Source of the DNA: Microthrixaceae bacterium
GTDB taxonomy: Bacteria; Actinomycetota; Acidimicrobiia; Acidimicrobiales; Iamiaceae
Length of the DNA stretch: 14,542 bases
Assembly (NCBI GenBank): GCA_016702505.1
Contig: JADJDU010000018.1
Location: forward strand, 1 to 14,542
Direction: 5' to 3'
Within the stretch, counting starts at the first letter, position 1. Each line of letters opens with the position of its first letter. Under the pieces are notes generated by a model. That model did no database searches and had not been told where the DNA came from. It worked only from the letters and a program-made list of their open reading frames with translations. Made by a program: the position numbers and the translations under genes. Shown in pieces: positions 7,854 to 14,542 of the stretch.

Positions 7854-9092
7854 ATGACAGCTACCGAAGTCGGCTACCAGGTGCTCACCGCCGAGTCGGC
7901 CGCGTCCTATGTGGCGTCCCGACCGGAACTGGCCACTCGGATCGACACCGGTTCGCTGGCCCGCGTCGAAGAGGTGGGCGACGGCAACCTCAACCTGGTC
8001 TTCATCCTGACCGACACCGCGGGGAGGGGAGTGGTGCTGAAGCAGGCCCTGCCCTACATGCGTCTTGTAGGCCCGGACTGGCCCATGCGCCCCGACCGGG
8101 CCCGCCTGGAGGCAGAGATCACCTCGGTTCACGCTCGGGTGGCCCCGGGCCTGGTGCCGGACATCTACGGCTATGACACCGAGCGGTTCATCATCGCCAT
8201 GGAGGACCTTTCGGACCGTCGGGTGTGGCGGGGCGCGCTCAACGACAGGCTGCGCCACGACGGGGTGGCCGAGGCGATGGGCCGCTACGTGGCGTCGGTG
8301 GCTTTCGGGACCTCACCGCTGGGCATGGACCCCGAGGACCACAAGCGTCTGGCCGCCAGCACGTCCAACGGCGAACTGTGTCGCATCACCGAGGACCTGG
8401 TCTTCACCGAGCCCTATGTGGATGCCGGTCGCAACGGGGTGTTGCCGGCCAACGAGCCCGATGCCGCGGCGCTGGCTGCCGATGCCGAGATGGTGGCGGC
8501 CATGGGCCTGGCCAAGTGGAAGTTCATGACCGAAGGTGAGGCCATCATCCACGGTGACCTCCACACCGGTTCGGTGATGGTGCGGGGCTCAGGCCCCGAC
8601 GGCGAACCAGGCGGTCAGCCGTCGACGGCTCGGGCCATCGACAGCGAGTTCGGGTTCTGCGGACCGGTCGCCTTCGACCTGGGAGCCCTATGGGCCAACT
8701 ACCTGATAGCCGCCACCCGTGGGGCGGCATTGAATGATGTCACCCACCAGGACTGGTGCCTGGATCTGGTGGTCAGGACGTGGACGGCCTTCGAGGCGGA
8801 GTTCCGTCGGTTGTGGCCAACCCGGGTAGATCCCCGGGTCTGGCACGAAGAACTGGAGGAGCACCTGCTGGCCCACTGGCGCGAGGATGCCTGGCTGTTC
8901 GCGGCGGCCAAGATGGCCCGAAGGATCGTGGGTCTGGCCAAGACCTCAGACATCGAGACCCTCGACCCCGATGTCCGTGCTCCCGCCGCCCGATCGGTGC
9001 TGGCCGTCGCCCGTGCATCGGTTCGTCATCGTGAGGGTGACAGCAGCCCGGAGTCGCTGGTCGCCTTGGCCCGGTCGCTCCAGCCTTCCTGA
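7854..9092 (+). CDS. mtnK: S-methyl-5-thioribose kinase
   Basis: The enzyme phosphorylates 5-(methylthio)ribose at C1 using ATP, feeding MtnA. The 412 residues match the usual length. The fold is protein-kinase-like: a glycine-rich loop in EVGDGNLNLVF, the ATP-binding Lys in VVLKQALPYMR, a hinge at MEDLSD, the catalytic loop IIHGDLHTGSVM, and the metal-binding segment AIDSEFGFCGPVAFDLG. ATG 7854 has a perfect AGGAG at 7843-7847. It is the last gene of the operon. A kinase, rather than a phosphorylase, implies that free methylthioribose is made by a separate nucleosidase not in this window. Activity on 5-deoxyribose is possible and would suit the aldolase as well. Confidence 0.93.
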   Translation: MTATEVGYQVLTAESAASYVASRPELATRIDTGSLARVEEVGDGNLNLVFILTDTAGRGVVLKQALPYMRLVGPDWPMRPDRARLEAEITSVHARVAPGLVPDIYGYDTERFIIAMEDLSDRRVWRGALNDRLRHDGVAEAMGRYVASVAFGTSPLGMDPEDHKRLAASTSNGELCRITEDLVFTEPYVDAGRNGVLPANEPDAAALAADAEMVAAMGLAKWKFMTEGEAIIHGDLHTGSVMVRGSGPDGEPGGQPSTARAIDSEFGFCGPVAFDLGALWANYLIAATRGAALNDVTHQDWCLDLVVRTWTAFEAEFRRLWPTRVDPRVWHEELEEHLLAHWREDAWLFAAAKMARRIVGLAKTSDIETLDPDVRAPAARSVLAVARASVRHREGDSSPESLVALARSLQPS

Positions 9093-9102
9093 GCAGCCCC
9101 CT

Positions 9103-9140
9103 CTGGTACTGGCCGGCGGCGTTGCCAGTGCTGCCACCAG
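9103..9140. terminator. Possible hairpin terminator after mtnK
   Basis: ACTGGC 9108-9113 pairs with GCCAGT 9124-9129. An outer CTGGT/ACCAG pair (9103-9107 with 9136-9140) flanks it, with one side bulged. It lies between convergent genes, where a bidirectional terminator would fit. There is no T-run, so the call is weak. Confidence 0.25.
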
Positions 9141-9185
9141 GAAACCCACGGCGAAACGGATTGGCTGGTCCCGCTGCCTCGGTGG

Positions 9186-9584
9186 TCAGGATCGGGGGTC
9201 GAGCTTGGTGCTCACTCCGACGGCCAAACCCAACGTCGCCAGTCCAACCATCGCTGCCGCCACTCGGAACCGAGCGAGTTGGCGGTGTTGAACCCGATGG
9301 CGGTGCAGGGTCCGATGCCCGACCAGCCACATCCGGTCAAAGGAACGGGTACCCATCGATCGTCGGGTGGCAGAGGCCAGCACCCGGCCGACGGGACGGC
9401 TCAACGGTCGCCGCCAACCGGCTCGGTGACGGACCGCCACCGACACCGAGTACCCGGCCAGACGGGCGAAGCGGGGAGAGGCGGACAGTGGGGCGACGGC
9501 GCGCAGGTAGCGGTCCTCGTTGCCCAGCACAGTGGCGCACCACCAGCCCGCCACCGCCACGGTGATCACCCCGACCACAACCAC
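9186..9584 (-). CDS. Small membrane protein of unknown function
   Basis: I do not recognise this 132-residue protein. It has a hydrophobic N-terminal segment (VVVVGVITVAVAGWWCATVL, about residues 1-20), a basic, arginine-rich middle, and a second hydrophobic segment (VAAAMVGLATLGLAVGVS) near the C-terminus. Two transmembrane helices with a cytoplasmic basic loop are likely. Third codon positions are mostly G or C, like the surrounding real genes, and the reading frame is open throughout, which argues that it is coding. GTG 9584 directly follows an in-frame stop with one codon between, and no good Shine-Dalgarno is visible. It is convergent with mtnK and divergent from carA. Confidence 0.5.
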   Translation of the reverse strand: MVVVGVITVAVAGWWCATVLGNEDRYLRAVAPLSASPRFARLAGYSVSVAVRHRAGWRRPLSRPVGRVLASATRRSMGTRSFDRMWLVGHRTLHRHRVQHRQLARFRVAAAMVGLATLGLAVGVSTKLDPRS

Positions 9585-9756
9585 ACGTCAACGCTAGGGC
9601 CGGTGCCGGACTGCCGACGGTGATGCCTGCCGCGATCCGATGACATGGCGGACGCCGCCGTCGGCGCCCGTTGCGGGGACGGGCCCAATTCCACAACACG
9701 CAGGCCCTGAATGGGCACTCCGCGGTGGCCGGCTCGGAAGCCTCGGTGGGGTGGGT
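9585..9756. other. Intergenic region upstream of the carA promoter
   Basis: It lies between the start of the small membrane protein and the carA control region. No gene was recognised and no clear -35 box for either direction was found. Confidence 0.4.
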
Positions 9757-9764
9757 GGTAGAGT
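9756..9764 (+). promoter_or_regulatory. Candidate extended -10 promoter for the carA operon
   Basis: TG, one base, then TAGAGT (9759-9764) fits an extended -10 box. No -35 hexamer is convincing at 16-18 bases upstream. Transcription would start near 9770, right at the foot of the PyrR hairpin. Confidence 0.4.
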
Positions 9765-9766
9765 GC

Positions 9767-9816
9767 CCTTCTGACCGTGAAGTGGGTCCAGTGAGGCCCA
9801 CACGGACAGGAGAAGG
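9767..9816 (+). promoter_or_regulatory. PyrR-binding RNA hairpin in the carA leader
   Basis: PyrR is the UMP-responsive RNA-binding repressor of pyrimidine genes. Its site has a conserved TCCAGAGAGGC-type loop followed by GGAC. Here GTCCAGTGAGGC lies at 9786-9797 and GGAC at 9804-9807. Outer stems can form between CCTTCT 9767-9772 and AGAAGG 9811-9816, and between CCGTG near 9775 and the CACACGG segment at 9799-9805 with one bulge. The Shine-Dalgarno AGGAGAAG (9809-9816) of the leader peptide forms the 3' strand, so PyrR binding would hide it. PyrR itself is not encoded in the window. Confidence 0.75.
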
Positions 9817-9820
9817 TCGA

Positions 9821-9889
9821 GTGGAACAACGCACCTGGTCGTTCACGCCCCCAGCCGGGGGCTTTTCTTTTGCCCGGGTTCTGCCGTGA
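9821..9889 (+). CDS. carA leader peptide, 22 codons
   Basis: GTG 9821 follows AGGAGAAG at good spacing and opens a 22-codon frame: VEQRTWSFTPP, then AGGFSFARVLP. Its TGA (9887-9889) overlaps the carA GTG (9886-9888) as GTGA. The frame passes completely through the terminator hairpin: codons PPAGG are the GC stem and GFSF the T-run. carA has no Shine-Dalgarno of its own, so it probably relies on ribosomes arriving from this peptide. The peptide likely acts by being translated, not as a product. Coding status is inferred from the ribosome site and overlap. Confidence 0.65.
   Translation: MEQRTWSFTPPAGGFSFARVLP
9847..9871 (+). terminator. Intrinsic terminator/attenuator inside the leader peptide
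   Basis: GCCCCC 9847-9852 pairs perfectly with GGGGGC 9857-9862 across an AGCC loop and is followed by TTTTCTTTT (9863-9871). It lies upstream of carA, not after a gene, so it is an attenuator. Ribosomes translating the leader would cover it and allow read-through. Confidence 0.8.
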
Positions 9890-11199
9890 GCGGGCCCGTG
9901 CGCGAAGCACTCCTGGTGCTCACCGACGGCACCGTGTTCGAGGGCGAAGCCCTCGGCGCCACTCCCGCCAACGGGTTGGCCACCGGTGAGGTGGTTTTCA
10001 ACACCGTGCTGTCGGGCTACCAGGAGGTCATCTCTGACCCGTCCTACGCCGGGCAGATCATCACCTTCACCTACCCCCACATTGGGAACTACGGCGTCAG
10101 CCCGCTGGACGACGAGTACCGGCGCCCGTTCTGTCGAGGTGTGGTGGTGCGCGAGCTGGCTCGTCGCCGGTCCAACTGGCGGTCCGATCAGGACCTCGAC
10201 GCCTGGCTGAACGCTCATGGCGTGCCCGGGATCGGTGGGATCGATACTCGCCGACTTACCCGCCACATCCGCGACAGCGGGGCCATGCCCGGCGCGTTCG
10301 GTGCCCTGGGTCCGGCCCCCGACGGAACGACGGTGACCGAGGACCGTCTACGGGCCGAGGCCGCCGCCGAACCCGGAACTCTCGGCGTTGACCTGGTTTC
10401 CCAGGTCACCACCACCGAGCCGTACGTGGTCGGATCCGAAGGTGCTTCCTACCGGGTGGTGGCCTACGACTTCGGGATCAAGACCACCATCTTGCGCCAC
10501 CTGGCCGGCTTTGCCCACGTCGAGGTGGTTCCCGCCTCGACCCCGGCAGCGGAGGTGCTGGCCCGGGAACCACACGGTGTGTTCTTGTCCAATGGGCCGG
10601 GCGATCCGGCCACCGTCCCCTACGCCGCAGAGGCCATCGGTCAGATCCTGGGCGAAGTACCCGTGTTCGGCATCTGCCTCGGTCATCAGCTCCTGGCCAC
10701 CGCCCTGGGCGGATCGATCGAGAAGCTTCCCTTCGGTCACCACGGCGGTAACCACCCGGTCCGACGCATGCGCGACGGGGTGGTTGAGATCACGAGCCAG
10801 AACCACAACTTCGCCGTGGCCGAAGGGTCGATCCCGTCAGCCGAGGTCACCCACGTCAACCTCAACGACGGGGTGATCGAAGGCATCCAGGCCACCGATG
10901 TGCCCGCCTTCTCGGTGCAGCACCATCCCGAGGCCGGCCCCGGCCCGCACGACTCGGCCTACCTCTTCGCCGACTTCGCCGCCCTCATGAACCACCACAT
11001 GGGACGACCCGGTCCCACCACCATCTCGGTGCCCTCACCGCCGCTACGCCGCACCCACCGCGAACCAGACGGCCTGCTGACGGGTCACCTGCTCCGATCC
11101 GTGCCGACCATGGGGAGGAGGCCTGATGCCCCGCCGCGACGACATCTCGTCGATCCTGCTGATCGGATCGGGCCCGATCGTGATCGGCCAGGCCTGTGA
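9886..11199 (+). CDS. carA: Carbamoyl-phosphate synthase small subunit
   Basis: The glutaminase subunit that supplies ammonia to CarB for carbamoyl phosphate, used for pyrimidines and arginine. The N-terminal small-subunit domain shows LTDGTVFEGEALGA, NTVLSGYQEVISDPSYAGQI and GIGGIDTRRLTRHIRD. The class I glutamine amidotransferase domain has SNGPGDPATVPYA, FGICLGHQLLA with nucleophile Cys264, and QHHPEAGPGPHDS with His347 and Glu349. The triad is complete. At 437 residues it is about 50-60 longer than usual. The extra tail after FADFAALMNHHMG runs 74 bases into carB. A one-base shift in the tail would instead end the gene at TGA 11124-11126, in a TGATG overlap with carB, a common coupled arrangement. 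The start GTG 9886 overlaps the leader-peptide stop. It is controlled by the upstream PyrR leader. Confidence 0.95.
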   Translation: MSGPVREALLVLTDGTVFEGEALGATPANGLATGEVVFNTVLSGYQEVISDPSYAGQIITFTYPHIGNYGVSPLDDEYRRPFCRGVVVRELARRRSNWRSDQDLDAWLNAHGVPGIGGIDTRRLTRHIRDSGAMPGAFGALGPAPDGTTVTEDRLRAEAAAEPGTLGVDLVSQVTTTEPYVVGSEGASYRVVAYDFGIKTTILRHLAGFAHVEVVPASTPAAEVLAREPHGVFLSNGPGDPATVPYAAEAIGQILGEVPVFGICLGHQLLATALGGSIEKLPFGHHGGNHPVRRMRDGVVEITSQNHNFAVAEGSIPSAEVTHVNLNDGVIEGIQATDVPAFSVQHHPEAGPGPHDSAYLFADFAALMNHHMGRPGPTTISVPSPPLRRTHREPDGLLTGHLLRSVPTMGRRPDAPPRRHLVDPADRIGPDRDRPGL

Positions 11200-14100
11200 G
11201 TTCGACTACTCGGGGACCCAGGCCTGCCGGGTGCTGCGCGAGGAGGGCTACCGGGTGATCCTGGCCAACTCCAACCCGGCCACGATCATGACCGACCCCG
11301 ACTTCGCGGATGCCACCTACGTGGAACCCCTCGACGTCGAGATCCTCACCCGCATCATCGAACGGGAGCGCCCCGACGCCCTCCTTCCCACCCTCGGCGG
11401 CCAGACTGCGCTGAACCTGGCCATGGATCTGGTCGAGGCCGGGGTGTTGGACCGCTACGGCGTGGAGCTGATCGGTGCTGATGCCGAGGCCATCGCCACC
11501 GCCGAGGACCGTGAACGGTTCAAGGTGGCGATGATCGGCATCGGCTTGGATGTTCCCGCCTCTGGCGTTGCCGCTCCACCCGCCGAACTGAAGCGAGCCC
11601 CCAAGGGCCAACAGGTGGCGGCGGCCATGGAGTCCGCCCGCCGGGTTGTGGCCGAGATCGGTCTGCCCGTCGTCATCAGGCCGGCCTACATCCTGGGAGG
11701 CAAGGGAACCGGCATCGCCTCGACCACCGAAGAGTTCGAGCGGGTCGCCTCCCACGGGCTCGATGCCAGTCCCATCACCGAGATCCTCATCGAGAAGAGC
11801 ATCGCCGGTTGGAAGGAGTACGAGCTCGAGGTCATGCGCGATCGGGCCGACAACTGCGTGATCATCTGCTCCATCGAGAACGTCGACCCGATGGGCGTCC
11901 ACACCGGCGACTCGATCACGGTGGCACCGGCCCAGACCCTGTCCGACGTCGAGTACCAGCGGATGCGTGACGCCGCCTTCGCCTGCATACGCCGCGTCGG
12001 GGTGGAGACCGGTGGGTCCAACGTCCAGTTCGCCCTGAATCCGCTCAACGGCGACATGGTCGTCATCGAGATGAACCCCAGGGTTAGTCGGTCCAGCGCC
12101 CTGGCCTCCAAGGCCACCGGGTTCCCGATTGCCAAGATCGCGGCGCGCCTGGCGGTGGGCTACACCCTCGACGAGATCCCCAACGACATAACCCGCAAGA
12201 CCCCGGCCAGCTTCGAACCCACCATCGACTACGTGGTCACCAAGGTGCCCCGCTGGGCGTTCGAGAAGTTCCCCGGCCAGGCTCCGGTGCTGGGCACGCA
12301 GATGCAGTCCGTTGGCGAAGCGATGGCTATCGGACGCACGTTTCCGGAGTCCTTGCAGAAGGCGCTGCGCTCGCTGGAGCAGGGACGACTCGGCCTGAAC
12401 GCCGATCCGACCGAGACGGTCTATGACGACCTTTCCGATCAGGAATTGGTCGCAGCGGCAGCCCTGGCCACACCGGATCGGATGTTCCAGTTGGAGGCGG
12501 CCATCCGCCGGGGAATCAGCCTGGAGAAGATCCACGAAGAAACCAAGGTGGATCCGTGGTTCTTGGACCAGATGGCCCAGATCACCGACGAGCGGGCCGT
12601 CCTGGAAGAGCTGGGGGTGGCCGACATGGACCGTCGGGCTTGGCGTCGGGCCAAGCGGCTCGGCTTCGGTGATGCTCAGCTCGCCCACCTTTGGAACGTG
12701 ACCGAGGACGAGGTTCGGGCTGCCCGCATCGCTGCTGGAGTGGTCGCCACCTTCAAGACCGTGGACACCTGCGGCGCTGAGTTCGAAGCCGAGACGCCGT
12801 ACCACTACTCCACCTACGAGGACGACGACGAGGTCCGTCCCGGAGACCGGCTGAAGGTGTTGATCTTGGGCTCGGGTCCCAACCGCATAGGCCAGGGGAT
12901 CGAGTTCGACTACTGCTGCGTCCACGCCAGCTTCGCTCTGCGAGAAGCCGGCTACGAGACGATCATGCTCAACTGCAACCCCGAGACGGTCTCCACCGAC
13001 TACGACACGTCGGACCGCCTCTACTTCGAGCCGCTCACCTACGAAGACGTGATGAACGTGATCGAGGGGGAGCAGGCCGCCGGTCCCGGGGGACTGAAGG
13101 GCGTGATCGTTTCGCTCGGTGGTCAGACCCCACTCAAGCTGTCGGGCCGCCTGCCCGACGGACTGGTCCTGGGAACCTCGGCGGCATCGATCGATCTGGC
13201 CGAGGACCGAGAAGGGTGGAACGCCCTTTGTGCCCGTCTCGACATCCCCCAACCTCCCGGTGGTACCGCTGTCACCGCCGAGGCGGCCCGGGCCATCGCC
13301 GCAGAGGTCGGCTACCCGGTGCTCGTACGTCCGTCCTACGTGCTGGGCGGTCGGGCCATGGAGATCGTCTACGACGACGCCCAACTTGATGCCGCCATGG
13401 CTCAGCTTGCCGGGTTCGGCTCGCTGGGCCGTGAGGGTGGCCTGTCGGCCGAATGTCCGGTGCTGGTCGACCGCTTCTTGGAGGACGCCACTGAGGTCGA
13501 CGTCGACGCCATCCGGGACCACACCGGGGACACGATCATCGGTGGCGTGATGGAACACGTGGAGGAGGCCGGTGTCCACTCCGGGGACTCGGCGTGCGCT
13601 ATCCCGCCCTATTCGTTGTCGGCCGAGACGGTGGCCACCATCGAGGCCCACACCTGGGCGATCGCCGAGGCCCTCGACGTGAAGGGTCTCATCAACGTCC
13701 AGTACGCCGTTCGTGACGGTGAGGTCTTCGTAATCGAGGCCAACCCGCGGGCCAGCCGGACGGTGCCGTTCGTGGCCAAAGCCACCGCCGTCCCGTTGGT
13801 GAAGGTGGCCAGCCGGGTCATGGTTGGCGACACCCTGGCCGAGCTTCGAGCCGAAGGCCTGCTGACCGAGCCGATCACCACGGGTCACGTGGCGGTCAAG
13901 GAGGCGGTCCTCCCGTTCAACCGCTTCCCCGATGCCGACCGGGTGCTGGGACCGGAGATGCGCTCCACCGGAGAGGTGATGGGCATCGACCGTTCCTTCG
14001 GGCTGGCCTTTGCCAAGAGCCAGATCGCGGCGGGGGATCGCTTGCCGGAGTCGGGCACGGTGTTCTTCTCGTTGGCCGATCGGGACAAACCCAACGGGAT

Positions 14101-14462
14101 CCGGGCCGCTCAGCGTTATGTGGCCCTCGGTTTCGAGATCGTGGCGACCGACGGTACGGCCGACGCCCTTGGAGTCGGCCGGGGTGGCGGTCAGGCAACG
14201 TCTGGCCAAGCTGGGAGACGACTCGGCCCAGGCGCCGACCGCGGTCGACCTCATCGAGGCCGGTGAGATCCAGATGGTGGTGAACAGCCCCAGGGGGCGT
14301 GGCCCCCGGGCCGACGGCGGCTACATCCGGGCCGCGGCCGGGGTGGCAGGCATCCCCCTGCTGACCACCGCCTCGGCCGCCTTGGCTGCGGCCGATGGGA
14401 TGACCGACTGGTCCAGCCACGAGCTCCAGGTGAAACCGCTCCAGGACTTCCACCGCCGGTGA
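11126..14462 (+). CDS. carB: Carbamoyl-phosphate synthase large subunit (one frameshift near the C-terminus)
   Basis: The large subunit makes carbamoyl phosphate from bicarbonate, ammonia and two ATP. ATG 11126 has GGGAGGAGG just upstream. The first half has LLIGSGPIVIGQACEFDYSG, RPAYILGGKGTGIA and VVIEMNPRVSRSSALASKAT. The second half repeats the plan: LILGSGPNRIGQGIEFDYCC, SLGGQTPLKLSG, RPSYVLGGRAMEIVYDD and FVIEANPRASRTVPFVAKAT. Between them lies the oligomerisation domain with KRLGFGDAQLA. The C-terminal MGS-fold regulatory domain begins near residue 940. At 14166-14168 one extra C in GCCCTT breaks the frame at about residue 1014. The next frame continues ESAGVAVRQRLAKLGDDSAQ to KPLQDFHRR and TGA 14460-14462. 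Corrected length is about 1112 residues, normal for CarB. Uncorrected, the product stops at 14266 with a foreign tail and lacks most of the effector domain. Sequencing error is the likelier cause. Confidence 0.95.
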
Positions 14463-14542
14463 ACGACTCGACCGATCGCTACCGCTCGGTCGGCTCCGCC
14501 GATCCCCAACGGTGGTGGCGGTCCCGGTCGAGGCCCAGCCGC
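14459..14542 (+). CDS. Start of an overlapping downstream gene, product unknown
   Basis: GTG 14459 overlaps the carB stop as GTGA, the same coupling seen at mtnA/aldolase and leader/carA. It reads VNDSTDRYRSVGSADPQR to the window edge without a stop. In actinobacterial pyrimidine operons pyrD or pyrF often follows carB, but these 28 codons show no family motif. The Shine-Dalgarno is weak (AGGA about 12 bases upstream), consistent with coupled translation. Confidence 0.45.
   Translation, partial: MNDSTDRYRSVGSADPQRWWRSRSRPSR

Noticed and set aside
9650..9720. Minus-strand GLRVVELGP resembling the start of CoA-transferase family III proteins
   Set aside because: Only about ten residues match and nothing of the family follows, so chance is likely.
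10985..14254. A 1089-codon open frame antisense to carB
   Set aside because: The carB strand carries all family motifs. The antisense frame lacks stops because of high GC at third codon positions, and its product is a low-complexity Gly, His and Asp-rich string with no recognisable domain.
1..14542. CRISPR arrays, tRNA or rRNA genes
   Set aside because: No regularly spaced repeat array and no recognisable RNA gene sequence was found on reading either strand.

Overview
The window is high-GC DNA, with GTG and TTG starts used freely and tight GTGA or TGATG overlaps between neighbouring genes. A PyrR-type RNA leader precedes carA. Together these suggest an actinobacterium (Actinomycetota). Acidimicrobiia is my guess from overall gene style, not something the sequence proves. 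Genes were identified by reading motifs only; no database search was done.

Layout. Positions 1-1945 hold the 3' part of pyrB and all of pyrC on the + strand, both broken by many small indels. Positions 2107-3335 are a visibly less GC-rich stretch read on the minus strand. It holds a secreted metalloprotease-like gene followed by a gene for a protein with a signal peptide, both also broken by indels. Positions 3440-3700 carry short direct repeats and the start of a transposase-like reading frame, probably an insertion-sequence remnant. A minus-strand short-chain dehydrogenase with two frameshifts lies at 3749-4557. Positions 4775-9092 are a clean three-gene operon: mtnA, a fused class II aldolase/short-chain dehydrogenase, and mtnK. 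A small convergent membrane-protein gene sits at 9186-9584. Positions 9757-9889 form the control region of carA. carA, carB and the start of another overlapping gene fill the rest.

How the genes work together. pyrB, pyrC, carA and carB encode the first three steps of de novo UMP synthesis. carAB is separated from pyrBC by about 8 kb of unrelated genes and has its own PyrR-type leader. In that leader the Shine-Dalgarno of a 22-codon leader peptide lies inside the PyrR hairpin. The peptide reads straight through an intrinsic terminator, and its stop overlaps the carA start, which has no Shine-Dalgarno of its own. The mtnA/aldolase-dehydrogenase/mtnK operon looks like a complete 5-(methylthio)ribose (or 5-deoxyribose) disposal route of the DHAP-shunt type, with the aldehyde-processing enzyme fused to the aldolase.

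Caveat. Indels are dense in the first ~4.3 kb and rare afterwards (one clear case in carB, one possible in carA). Conserved residues survive on both sides of the breaks, so sequencing or assembly error is at least as likely as true gene decay.
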